Shown here: in pieces, positions 20,704 to 31,973 of the stretch | Position numbering within the stretch: position 1 is the first letter of the stretch | Layout: the number at the start of each line of letters is the position of its first letter | Source: Diplocarpon mali | Lineage: Eukaryota > Ascomycota > Leotiomycetes > Helotiales > Drepanopezizaceae | DNA: 38,471 nt | Assembly: GCA_024741835.1 (NCBI GenBank) | Contig: JAENRP010000071.1 | Coordinates: forward strand, 136,043 to 174,513 | Reading direction: 5' to 3' | Made by a program: the position numbers and the translations under genes | The notes under the pieces: model-generated | The model's database searches: none | The model's input: the letters and a program-made list of their open reading frames with translations, nothing else | What the model was told of the DNA's origin: nothing

Positions 20704-22208
20704 TCAAAAATCCTTAAAATAGTTCTCCCACTTCCTCTCTAAATCCTCGGTGTACCTCTCCCTGCCCTCCTTCTCGTCGGGGTACGTGTCGAAGCATTGA
20801 GCGTCGCCGGGATACCTGATGGGCGGTATGATCGGACCCCGCTCTTTCCGCTGGTAGACGTCGTCCCAGTTCACGCCCTGGAAGAATGGGTGATCCTTGA
20901 TGCGCTGAGCGCCGTCTTGGATGTTGCCTAGGCGCTTCGAGCGGTCGACAGTGCAGAACTGCCGGATTATGTCTTTGGCTTCTGAGGAGATGACGGGCTC
21001 GGAAGGGAAATGAACGGATTTGGATACGATCCTAGAGTGGCTTGTTAAAGACCGAAGAGGTGGAGGGCTGGGGGGCAGGCTAGCTACTGTTTGTATATTT
21101 CTATCGGGTTAGAGTTCCAAAACGGCGGGTAACCAGTCAAGAATTCATATATCAGGATCCCCAAAGCCCACCAGTCAACTGCTGTTGTGTGGCCCTTGCT
21201 TTGAATGACTTCTGGAGCAAGGTATTCGGGAGTTCCGCACAAGGTATAGGTTTCTCCTTTACGGTCGTCAATGCCATCGCCTTCTCGCAAGCGCGAGTAC
21301 CAGGGCTTCTTACTGTTTCCAAGTCTCTTTGCAAACCCAAAATCGACCAGCTTGATGTGCCCGTCTGCGTCCAGCAGCAGGTTTTCGGGCTTGAGATCCC
21401 GGTACGCGACACCTTCGCGCTCGTGTAGAAATTCGAGGATTAACACTATCTCGGCGGCGTAGAATCGAGCTGTGTTTTCGTCGAAGCGCTTGGCTTTTCG
21501 AAGGTAAGAGAATACTTCGCCGCCAGGGCAATAATCGAGCTTATGCAGGTCAGTAACGCCCGGAGACGCAAGTGCAGACGCAGTTAGAACAGGACTTACG
21601 AGCATATACAATGAATCATGGTCGGAAAAGGAGGTAATTAGTGTAGTAATGAAGGGATGACCAGCAACATCTGCAAGGACTGAACGCTCGTGATTGACAT
21701 GGTCAACTTGCTTGAGCTTGATAACTGCTTTCTATTAACAAACCCTCTATTGATGTGAGGTCTCGACCAACCTTCAACTTTGCGCAACACCTTCAGCGCG
21801 TAAACCTTGTCGTGATCTTCTTCCGGCGATGGATTTGCAAGCCTCACGAGCCATACTCGCGCAAAGGTACCTAGATGTCCCAATCAGTCCAATTCTCTCT
21901 CGGCTCCCTCCATCACTCCCTCGAGTCCCAGGAAGACACGCACCAGTTCCCAGCGTCCGGATCAGCTCGAAATCATAGACGCTCAAGCCCCGCGAACTTC
22001 TTCCCAAACTATTGTTCCTCGGGTGCTGCTGTCCCTCGTCGGTCGCGAGGGGCCGCTGCTGCTCGTCGTATTGCGCCACGAACGCCCGGTCCTGATCGTG
22101 TGTCTGCGCCGACGCGAGGCCCCTCTCCTCTCTCGACGACCTGTGACGATGCAGCAGCCCGGACGCCATTTCGTGGATACTGTGCGTCGCTGACCTGGCG
22201 AAGGCCAT
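20704..22208 (-). CDS. cAMP-dependent protein kinase catalytic subunit-like (AGC kinase)
   Basis: Five exons (22208-21944, 21870-21772, 21727-21600, 21539-21088, 21031-20704) encode 423 aa; introns are 73, 44, 60 and 56 nt, GT-AG. Visible features: Gly loop GTGTFARV (about 87-94), Lys115 in [16 protein letters not shown] (210-217), DFG (230-232), T-loop [11 protein letters not shown] with Thr267, [20 protein letters not shown], and the hydrophobic C-terminal FKDF ending typical of PKA. Expected role: phosphorylation of Arg-rich sites when cAMP releases the regulatory subunit. Compared with standard PKA, about 20 residues are inserted between DFGFAKR and the T-loop ([20 protein letters not shown]), as in some second-type fungal PKA paralogues. 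The first 80 residues are Arg/Gln-rich without a known domain. The exon 2/3 join adds an Ala (VEAVIKLKQ) and uses the shortest intron, so it may be off by a codon. Confidence 0.93.
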
Positions 22209-23419
22209 TGTCGCCGCTTCTGCTGTGCTGAAAGGGAGGGAGGAGAGTGCGTTGCGCAGGGGCGCGACAGGTGGGGCGGATGAGGGGCTTATACTGTCCC
22301 GTCCCCCCTGCGGAGATTGAGGGAGTGCTGATCAGATAGGCGACGGAGGCATTGGTGCGACGAGAAGATGGGATGAGAGGCCGGTATGCAACAAGACGGG
22401 CGTGGAAGACCAGCAAGAGGGAGGTCGGTCGCAGAGCCGCGCCGAGAGATGAGACGACAATGCAACGCAAATGGAATTGGAGCAAAGCCAAGTGAGGCAG
22501 AAGATTCGGGGGTGTTGGGGGGGTCGGAGCGGGAGAAGATGGAGTCGAATTTCAAGTTAATCACCTACGCACGTGTGGCTCCGATGCCCTCGGCTTAGGA
22601 TGACGTAATGTACGCTTACCTTTCCTTTCGAGTCTGTCGAGTAGGTTGGTGACAGGTGCAGGGATGAGAGCCGACCACTTTTCGAGAGGGAGTCGAGGTT
22701 TGTGCCAAAAACAGATAGTGTTTGTTGTATCCTTTGCTGTTGTACTGTGTATTCTGCCCTTCTTGGCTCCATTGATACTCGGTATTGTGGTTGTGAGCTT
22801 AAGTCTGATTGGCCGCAATGAAAAAGGCCCCCCTTTTCCTCGTACCGACAGTCTTATCCTACAACGGCCTCCTTGGCCTACGTTTGGGGAATGCCGGAGG
22901 GAGAAGTTCGGAAATACCTCGAGTCATGCCTTCTGACAGATTTGCTCTCGAGGGATTCCAGTCAGCTCTTTGGGAGGCCTGATTTCTCCGGCACTGCAGC
23001 CAAAGTGCAAAAAGACGGCCACTATAGCTAGAAGGGATAGCAATACACCGAAATGTAGATTTAAACCTGAGATCTCACAATCACTCACATCCTTAGTTTA
23101 CCTTGTTATTGGCGGGCCGCAAATCGATTCTGATGCCCCTGGCCGAAGCGAGATTTTCTTTCCTTAGCCGAGATGGTTCAAACAACGAGAACAACAAAAC
23201 ACAGGTCTGCAATTTTGAATAGACCGGGTTTACAAACCCAACAGCACCTTTGTAGGAGACCGGAGCAAAAAAGCTCTACGAGTCGCAGATATCGCACCTG
23301 ACATATTGACCTGGATGAATAATAGCCGGTTCACCGACTCTTGCTCGGGGGCTCGCCAAGAGTCGAGGAAAGCAGCTGTCACAACTCGCTGTTTAAGAAT
23401 TCTTATTACTTGTTGCAAT
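22209..23419. other. Intergenic, upstream of the PKA-like kinase
   Basis: Contains the promoter of the minus-strand kinase. A + frame at 22646-22936 encodes a hydrophobic run (QIVFVVSFAVVLCILPFLAP) but lacks other gene features. I support no gene here. Confidence 0.45.
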
Positions 23420-24650
23420 TGTGTGAAATAAACAAAAATCTATATTATATTAGTATGTGAGTCAAATTATCAATGAACTAATTATTTGCATTCTTAGTTG
23501 AATATTTGAATATGTTTTCATTATTTTTTTTATAATTCAAAGGCGAATTAGCCGCAGAATTTCAGAATAGTGTCATATTCGTTCTATTATCAGGCCTCTT
23601 ACAGTACAGTCAGCTAAGATCGAGATCGATTTTCTCGTAGTATATAGGTCAAAATATTAACGTACTACTTTTTCCAAGTTCATTTCAGCTTTTGATTGAA
23701 TTATATATTATTTTATTAAAGTTCAAGGGCAATCCAGGGAGACGACGACTCACTACCTACAAGCGGTGTCTCCTACGAACCTGCAGACACTTTAAGAGCC
23801 TGCAGAGCCGAGATTAAGTCCTTTCGACTATGAAATAATCAAATCCTAAGTCGAATAAAGCTATAACTTTCGAAAACTTCGGAATGAATTTTTTATCGTT
23901 ATTATACTACCTCTTTCACTAAGTACCCTCTACTTTCTACTTCTACTTAGCAATCTATAGTTATTCAAATATATACCTATAATTAAATGTAAGGCTTGAT
24001 AAGGATATAAAAGGGAAAAAGGCAGGTTATAGTATATAAGGAAAATAAGGAGGAGAAGGAAAAGGTTGTATATTAATAATTTATATAAAGTCGATAAGAA
24101 GGGTTATAATCAAAGCCGCCGCTAACTAGTAAAACGCTTAATATAATTGACTAAATCTGCTATTAGTATAGAAGGCTTATCTTAGAACAGAGAACCTAAA
24201 GCGATTCTATTTATTTAAGCACCTTTGAAGAATATATTTGCCTAAGACTTAGAAGGAATACCTATTGACTATAGTATAGGTTAGACTCTTGTTTAAGGAA
24301 TCGGGAATTATAAGTATAATAGGCTAAATAGTAAAGATATAAGGAGCTTTCAAGCTAGTTTCCCCTTAAATATAAATCCGGCAATAGCGTTTTCGCTAAT
24401 ACTACATAGTTTAGAACTAGTATAGTGCATTGAAAGGAAAAAATGCCATCTACTAAGAATTCGTACCGACTTTTGTAGTGAATCTTGAAAAACAATATTC
24501 TCTTGTTATTATCATACCTTTATTAATAGAGTAAAATACAAATGAAACTGATAATCTAGTACAGAACAGCTCAGAGCTTTATCGTATCTATCTTTACAAC
24601 CTCCCTAAACTTCAATCAAGGTATTTCCAGCGTAACACCTGAAAATGAAC
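23420..24650. repeat. AT-rich island, likely RIP-degraded repeat
   Basis: Composition changes sharply here: long stretches are almost only A/T with many TA dinucleotides, stop codons occur in every frame, and CG is scarce apart from a short patch near 23745-23830. Patches such as ATAATCAAAGCCGCCGCTAA read like decayed coding sequence. This is the usual look of a transposon copy inactivated by repeat-induced point mutation in ascomycetes. I see no terminal repeats or recognisable transposase, so the element type is unknown. Borders are approximate. Confidence 0.65.
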
Positions 24651-27468
24651 GATCTTTACTAACCGCAGTAGGGTTCCTACCCAAGATCGAGCTTTGCCAC
24701 CTGCTTCCCCCAACTCTTGTCGTGTCCGGGCAATGGCTAGGTATGCTGAGATTTATTCCACGCGGCAGTTGACCCGCTATCAACGAAGAGATGCAGGCCT
24801 AGCAAAGCAATAGCAGTCTTGTAAGCAGTTCCGAAACCCGCATGCGTCGAGATTCACCCGAGTGATTGCCCCCCCCGAAAGCCTTTCTGTGTGCTCTATT
24901 CTGGTGAACACGTAATTTTCAACCCAAACTACGAGCTTGGTGCTTGGGTCTACGAGCAATGGATACAAGAGAGGTGGTTTGCGTCGAAACCTGCGCAAGC
25001 AATGGTCTCCTCTACTGAAAACCTACGGGGTGCGATGGGGAGGAAGCCCTCGCTCGGAAGCGTGAGAGTGGGTTCAAGTCCTACAACCTCCCTTGGTTTA
25101 CTTTGCCTTTTTAAATTATAAAGAGAATATTCTTGGCAATGGAGCGCAAATGACCGAGATCATAGTTTGTGGGTATTACAAGATTCGGAAATATGCTCAC
25201 CCTCGATTCACTTCAAGGGTACCATCCGTTCTTGAGCTCAACACCTACTCGGTAACGTGAATTTATATCTCCGAAACAACTTAGCTGTTTCGCGAATCCA
25301 AAGAAGCACATGCCGTTCAGTCATAGCCGTCGAAACAAGCCGTTCGAATGAGTTCTTAACACGGAGATGTTGCATCGGACACTCCTGCTCCTTGATAGCT
25401 TCATTGTACGTCCCGTGATCGGTCTATGACAGGAGAAATCATCGCCCCCTCCGATCTCAGCCTGCGCCTAAAGTGACAATGAAGCCACTGAGCTTCAGAA
25501 TGGCTTCGAGCTGTACAGCTTCAATCTTGCTCTAACGACTGCTATGATGAAGGCTCTGCTTGGAGGTGTAGGAGCAGCGGATTTCATTACCAGCAGCAAT
25601 ATTTTGAACCTCGTAATTGTCTTGACGACAACAGAACTTATGGTTTTGCCATCTATATAAACCTCAGTAAAACAGCCGACAGGTTCACAACTTTATCAGA
25701 GATACCTTAGCTGTGTTGAGGACCCAAAATAAAAGTCGTGTTTTTTCCGTCAGATTTCTTGCAGTTTAGAGCTAAGGTAGAGATCTTACGCTGGGCACCT
25801 TACGCAGAGAACCTCGCCTCTACACTTCCGTGGATAGAGCGAAATCGGAGAGGCGCCTGGCATATGGGCTCGAGTCCTACAAGCCAACTGCTTTCTCCTT
25901 CATCTCATAAGCGCGTGAAAGATGTCTGCCTGCAAGACTGAGCGCCAGAAACCAAAAGAGATCCAGAGAGCGAGAGGACCTTTGTTCCATGCGCTGCTCT
26001 CCAAAGCAAGATTCGGCAGCTATACTTCCATCCACCGTTGTGTACAGCCGCCGCCAACTGATGTCAACACAATGGCTGTCTGACACCGAGAGATAGCCCT
26101 GTCTCGTGAGAAATTTATAAAATCCCCAGGAAACTGGCAGCACAGGAACTGGTACGCGTTCTGATGATAGCAAGAGCTAGTTATAAGGACCTTTCGAGAT
26201 CACTTCAGATATCGACTTATTAGCATGTAAGCATCGAGTGCGATCGCAGCTCTGGAAACGGAGTTCATCGCTGCAGCAAGTGAGATCTGACCACCTGTGA
26301 TTCCAACGCTTACCGACTTACACAAACATGCAATCTTCATGTATCACGCCGAGTAGTAGACACATAACAAGATACACTCTCCGGGAAATTCTATCAAGCA
26401 ATTCACCAGCGGGAGGAAGCACAAGACGCTATTTTCCGGTGCCGCGGGAGCAAATGACGAAACGCAGTCGGCTAGGACCACAACGGAGCACATCCACCTC
26501 CCTTGCCTGCGGAGGTCCGTCACCAGTGTCGTATAGCCAGGTTCGCCTCAGACACCAACCACGCTCGACTCCGTGGCCACGGGCACGGGCACAGCTCCAG
26601 ACAACGCGGGTTGTGCTGGGCAGTGCCGGGCACTTGGTCAGGCCGGAGGCAGCTCGATTCTTGCAAACTGCCGAGCTGCTTCTTGCTTAGCCACGGGGGG
26701 TTGGAGGCCCACGACCTCACTCTGATATGGATTTTTGCGTCCGAGGGGGTATCCAGCCGACGCAAAAGCTTCGGCGTGTGAGAGGGCTCGGTGTGGAGCG
26801 ATCAGCAGTGTCCGAGCATCCCGGGTCGCTGGTTGTTTCGAGCCTCACCCGACTACTCGCCGAGGCGGGTGATACCACCCCCCAGATACTTTCTCGATAT
26901 GTTATGTGTATCTGATTAGACTCTAGATCTTCGTCCGACAATGGATACCATCAGAATCATCCGTACATATAGAAAGGTTTGCTATAGACACCTGCTAGAC
27001 CCAGACTTCATTCTGCTGGTAGTCCCACGCTCCGGGTCGCCTCAAGTTCTGTGAAAACCTCCTTGCCCCTTATAATCCGCCTGCGTAGAGGAGAGAGCAT
27101 ACCTTTAGATATAGCGTGACAATGAAGCAAGGTTATCAACGAGTAATGCCGCTGGCTCACACTACCTTCAGCCGCCGTCACCTTTAACGAGTCTCTGCTT
27201 TCCAAGTCTCGAAGCAAATATTCTAGTCATCGATTGAAACCAGCATGACTTTCGACCTTTGTAGCGAGCAGATTCGGGATTCGGGGCCTCCAGCGATCTT
27301 TTGCGTAGCTCTCTAAAATCGATCTGTGTATTAGTGCTCACCACCAAGTAAGCTTCCCAGGCTGTCCCAAGAAACCCAGAGAGATGCGAACAGCATAGTA
27401 AACATACAAGCCGAAGTTGGGATATCATAGTCGCTACTAATAACACCGGAAGCCCAGACTCGAAACCT
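24651..27468. other. Gene-poor stretch
   Basis: No coding region is convincing. Two short segments (25068-25091 and 25865-25888) resemble tRNA T-arms/B boxes (GGGTTCAAGTCCTAC and GGGCTCGAGTCCTAC), but no complete tRNA can be folded around them. Frames of 60-165 residues on either strand lack domains. The right end includes the 3' UTR of the 5-phosphatase gene. Confidence 0.45.
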
Positions 27469-28800
27469 TCACATCTCCAAACTCTTCTTGATAGCAAAGA
27501 ACGCGCCAACAGCACCAACAACAATAGCAATCGCAACACCACCTCCCTCCGCCGTAGTCGTGAAATACATCGCAAATCCAACGAGGAGCTCCAAGACCCT
27601 CGCTCTCTCCCGCTTCCTCTTCCAGTCGATGTCCACATCAAATGGCGGGTGTATTCTTGGATCATGGCCTTCCTCTTCCCCGCTTGGTGGCGGGATAGGT
27701 ATCAGCGGGACGGACACATCGAGCGCAACAGCACGGTGGTCGGTCCTTGGAAGGATAGGTAAGGCGGTGTAATTGTGCGTGATGATTTTGGCATCGGGGT
27801 GACTGCGTTTAACCCACGAGGGGAGATCCAAGTATAGGATCCGATCACACCAACTTGGCCATCGATGCTTGGCCCACTGCCATCTATCCAGGTCTTCGTC
27901 CGGGGTAAGGAAAGGCCCTCTGAGGCTATACTTGTATGTAGGAGGGAACGTGATGGGCGCTTCCACCAAGCCATGGCAGGTACGTCCTGCCTGTCGTTCC
28001 TGGTCCAGCTGGTCGTTTTCGAAAAGTTTGGAATAGTGCTTCGGCGAGGCTATATCGTGGTAAGGCTGGGGAAAGGTATCCTTGTGATCCGTAGGAGACG
28101 GTGACATCGTCGAAGTTCGATAGTTCAAGTCTCCGGAGAAGAAAAGGTGGGATGTGGGTTTGAATATCGATGCGTCCCGGGCAGAAATCGGCAGGAGGGG
28201 TCTCTCCACGGACGAAGACGTCTCATTTTCCATGGCATATTTCGACGAGAATACCAATCCGCGCACGATGTTCTTCCAGTCCTGGTTGCGGCGCTCGATG
28301 TTCCATTCCATGGCCTCCAAGTGTGCTGCAACGAACGCCAACTCCGTCGAGGTGCGATGACCGTGGGATGTGAACCGCACCCCTACCGCTCCTTTATTAC
28401 CGATCTGACCTGGACCGACGCCCACCCCGCCAGTCTCGATATCCGATATCGAGTCGCGATCCTTCGCGAACACCATTATACCCGTCGTGCCCAGATTCCT
28501 CGCTACTACGGGGTAGTATATCTGTCCCTCGGCACCGGTTGCACCAGCTGCCTTCTGGGACGCACTTGCAACAGCATCATGGAACCGAGAGAAGTACGGG
28601 GCGATGAATGAACCGCCGATCAAGCCGTGAGGTATGGGAGCTATCTCTTGAAGGGAGAGGACGAGGATGTCGGGCAGTTTGGGCGAGCTCAGGCCGGAGA
28701 AGAGCTGCGATGCAAATGCTTCAACATCGATCGGGGTTTTGCCGCAGTTCAACGTGAGGATATATATGCTCACGGCAGCCTTTGCGACCTCTGTTGCCAT
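27469..28800 (-). CDS. INP54: Inositol polyphosphate 5-phosphatase, tail-anchored (Inp54-like)
   Basis: A single exon encodes 443 aa. The 5-phosphatase (IPPc) catalytic core is complete: ILTLNCG, LSLQEIAPIPHG, GNKGAVGVRF, AAHLEAMEWN, the metal/phosphate-binding SGDLNYR, ITFPPTYKY, WCDRILYLDLP and RTDHRAVALDV. It should remove the 5-phosphate of PI(4,5)P2. The C-terminus is basic (DWKRKRERARVLELLVGFAM) and then hydrophobic (GGGVAIAIVVGAVGAFFAIK) with a short KKSLEM tail, which looks like a tail anchor; yeast Inp54 is likewise anchored to the ER by its C-terminus. No signal peptide or extra domain is seen. ATG at 28800 starts MATEVAKAAVSIYILTLNCG, just before the first core motif. Frame intact and length usual for the family. 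Confidence 0.93.
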   Translation of the reverse strand: MATEVAKAAVSIYILTLNCGKTPIDVEAFASQLFSGLSSPKLPDILVLSLQEIAPIPHGLIGGSFIAPYFSRFHDAVASASQKAAGATGAEGQIYYPVVARNLGTTGIMVFAKDRDSISDIETGGVGVGPGQIGNKGAVGVRFTSHGHRTSTELAFVAAHLEAMEWNIERRNQDWKNIVRGLVFSSKYAMENETSSSVERPLLPISARDASIFKPTSHLFFSGDLNYRTSTMSPSPTDHKDTFPQPYHDIASPKHYSKLFENDQLDQERQAGRTCHGLVEAPITFPPTYKYSLRGPFLTPDEDLDRWQWAKHRWPSWCDRILYLDLPSWVKRSHPDAKIITHNYTALPILPRTDHRAVALDVSVPLIPIPPPSGEEEGHDPRIHPPFDVDIDWKRKRERARVLELLVGFAMYFTTTAEGGGVAIAIVVGAVGAFFAIKKSLEM

Positions 28801-29714
28801 TTTGGCCGAGTCGTATGTCCTCGTCGGCGGCTTCGAGGATGTTGTTGACTTTAACCTGGCCGATTAAGGGTCGTCCCGACGTCATTCGGCGGTGAGTATG
28901 GGGGCCGGGTACGCACGGACCATAACGACCTTATTCCACGGAGCCCCTTTTCTGCTCGCTTATCATCCCCATAGGTTTTCTTGATATCAACAAAGCTTAC
29001 GCGATTTTTGGTTGCACAGTACACGTTAGTGGATCTTCTGATCAAGCTAGAGATCTGAGTTAACTCTCTTGCTTGTGTACCACCGATGCTAACGACCCCT
29101 ACGCTTGAAATATTGTACAACTTCTGGGACTGAAAATCTCAAGAGGCGCTGGTACTCGCTACTCACTGGCAATCAATGCTGGGCGAGGGGATCTTGCTTA
29201 GCTCACCTTCTGAACATCCAGCTGGCAGCCACAGCTTGAGCACAGGCGTGAGAGGAGGGGTTCGCGTGAGTATCACTTCCATGCACGTGCAATGCACTCC
29301 AGCATGGCTTAAAATCTGATTGATGTGGATGGGAATCGGCCAATTTGTAAAAATCTGAGTTGGCAGCAAGTGTGTTGATCCATCTCTGCGGAATGATTAT
29401 TTCGATGAATGGAAGATTGAAGGTAGGGTGCGCAACATTAGCACTCCAACCTTGTTAGTTACTGGGATAACGAGTCTACTTGCGGTGATTTGGACAAGCC
29501 TCTTATGGAAGCGATCTGGGACATGAGCTTGGTCACGATGAAGAGCTCTACCCATAGTCCTAAGCCTGAGAAGAGATAGGAGTATGTGGCGCGGTCATGG
29601 CAGCTTTCTTAAAAGCTTCAGGACCATTGGCTTATCAGAGATTTATGATCTCTTGAAACAAAAATCACATTTTTAATCGACAGATGGCCCCAATTCTTCC
29701 TACGAATCTCAAAT
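28801..29714. other. Intergenic, two minus-strand genes
   Basis: Lies between the 5-phosphatase start (28800) and the sedolisin stop (29715), so it carries the phosphatase promoter and the sedolisin 3' UTR. No gene or notable repeat seen. Confidence 0.5.
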
Positions 29715-31973
29715 CTATGGAAGAGATAAGAAGAGAGCCTTCATCTTGGGGTAGTTTGGCGTTCCAAGGCCTGTGGCCGGATCCCATCCCCGAACAGCTT
29801 TGAAACCTTGAGTTCCACATCCAAGGTTGGTTCCTTTGGTAACATCGTTCAATACATCATCATGTCGGTAGAGTACAGGATTGATGAAGCCGATAGATCC
29901 TTTGCCAGTAGCCGCACGCTCCTGGTTCAGAAGAGTCAAGACAGCTGCGAACAATGGGGACGACAGGGATGATCCATAGAAGTGGTGGAGAGCGCCGTCG
30001 AGGTAAGATGGGAAGTGCGCCCCGTTGGCCGAGACATCTGGGTAAGCACGACCGACCCGGTTGTAGAGACCAGCGGTGGTATTGAAGTTGACGTCCCCCC
30101 CCGAGTAGTATGGGTATGTGAGATGAGCGCGATGAAAGTACGTCTGGACGTGTCCATCTTGATATGTCGGTCTTGGGAAGTAATTTGAGAAACCGCCCGA
30201 TGAAGTGAAGTTGACAGACGACCCGCCAAGGTTATCTGCCATCACAACCTCAGAATCGTAGACCGTGCCATTTGGTGCAAGCTGGCTTCCACCGACCGAG
30301 GTCACGTAAGGGCAACCTGAGGGGTATTGAGGGTTGAAAATGTCTTGTTTTGGGCCGAGACATCCCGAAGCGGAGCCATCTCCTGGAAAGGATGCGACAC
30401 CATAATCACCAGAAGCGAACAGGATACTGACACCTTGAAGACCAAGCTTCATGAACTCGTTGCACTGTCTACGGACATAGGGGGCTGGAAGATCTGCTTC
30501 AGCCTGGCCGTACGATGCAGATATAACCTTGGTCTGGAGAAGCGTCAGGATTGTCACCGGTAGTGCGTTTTCTCTCAACTGACCGGCTTATACACACCAC
30601 ACTGCCTTGCACCTTTGTAACCTCCGGTTACATTGTGTGGATAGACTGCGTCAATTGTGGGACTGTCGCCTGTGATCCCGTCCGAGGTGTAGTTGCAATA
30701 CGATCCGTCGAGAGCGTCTAGAAATGTGTTGAACAAATTTGTGGTGGCGACTTCTTGAGGTTCGTAAATGTCGTCGTCAGTTTGGTAGAGAGTGACGGTT
30801 TGCGGATAGATCAGCGAAGTTCTGATCAGAATTAGCCGAGGCTCGCAGCTATTTTACTACACCGGAAGTCCTTACCCCATCTCAATATCAATGTTCGCTT
30901 CTCCGCTGTTCAGCTCACTGGCAGCGGGGACCGAGTAGGATGCACCGTCAATCGTAGCGTTGACAGGGAAGGTGTCTTGGGGTACGTAGGGGGCGTATTT
31001 TGCATAGAAGAGGTTGAGATCCGTCTTTGCAAAGTAGCTTCCCTGTTGGTAGAGTCCAAGAGAATTACCATCTACAGCAACCGGATTTGCGGGAATGCTG
31101 TATAGCGCCCGGATGCAGTCGGGAGACATGTTTGTGTTGCAATTCTGCAGAGCCGGCGGGAGAGCTGCTGCTGCGGCAGATATGGCTTTGGCGTTCTTCT
31201 CTGCTGAAACGCTGACATGAGCCGGCGCATGAAAGGAGTGACTGGCACGTTTAAAATTTCTCTTGGAAGTGCGTTTGACGACGGGAGAAAGCTTGATACC
31301 CGGTGTGATGTAGTCAATGTGAGATGAGAGATGCTCTGGAACGTGGTATCTGTGATTTGCAGCATATCAGCAGGGCTCTTACTCTCGCAGTTCGAACTTC
31401 CGCTGACTTGTCTGTGCCAATTCGAACCTTGGAGGTTCTGCCGTGTTCATGCTCGTGAAACTCGGCTCTAAGCAAGGCCTCCATCTCCTCAACGGTCACA
31501 TCAACGGCGATCCAGCCTTTGTTTTCGTAGAACATGATACGAGAGTCTTGAATGCCCGAGTCTGTGAGCCACTGGGTGATGCTGGCAACTGTCTCCTCCT
31601 TGGGGGCAAATGCATCGTGGACTTGCTCTGGAGTCCAATGCTTGCCGTAGTTCTTGGAGTCAGATGCCGAGCTGTAGACGTCAGCATCGCCACTCCAGAA
31701 CCCGGCTTTCCATTCGTGAGGCCTTGAGGTATGGAGCTCGGAGTCCACCGAGCACGGCACTCACACGTCCATGAGATATCCATAGCCTCGATCCAAATTG
31801 GTTTGAGTGAGGCCAATCCTCATAGGTAGAACTGCACTCTTCTCGAGTCTGGCGCCCCTCACCCAGTCCCCATTCTGAACGGCCCTCTCTTCATGAAGAA
31901 CGTGCTTGATAGAGGATGGAGCGGGATTGCCGAGGGCAGCAAAGCCCAGGATGGCCAGTGACTTGACCAACAT
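29715..31973 (-). CDS. Secreted sedolisin / tripeptidyl-peptidase (S53)
   Basis: Five exons (31973-31765, 31671-31408, 31349-30876, 30821-30584, 30533-29715) with 50-93-nt GT-AG introns encode 667 aa. A short signal peptide (MLVKSLAILGFAALG) precedes the pro-domain (GYLMDVSASDSKNYGKHWTP, DAFAPKEETVASITQWL, YHVPEHLSSHIDYITPG). Mature-domain catalytic residues are Glu308 and Asp312 (GEANIDIE), the oxyanion Asp438 (ASGDYG) and Ser584 (YGSSLSSP; the usual motif is GTSxSxP). The calcium-binding C-terminus is present (NDVTKGTNLGC, GWDPATGLGTPNY). Sedolisins are acid serine-carboxyl peptidases that digest external protein. Several NxT/NxS sites suggest glycosylation. Donors at exons 2 and 4 are GTCAGx rather than GTAAGx. 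Frame is continuous over all exons, supporting an intact gene. Confidence 0.92.

Noticed and set aside
22646..22936. Short + frame with a strongly hydrophobic segment
   Set aside because: Lies in the kinase upstream region, has no homology I recognise, and one hydrophobic run is weak evidence.
25021..25091. Complete tRNA with a long variable arm
   Set aside because: A T-arm and a small CGCT/AGCG hairpin are present, but no matching 5' acceptor strand, D-arm or A box can be found.
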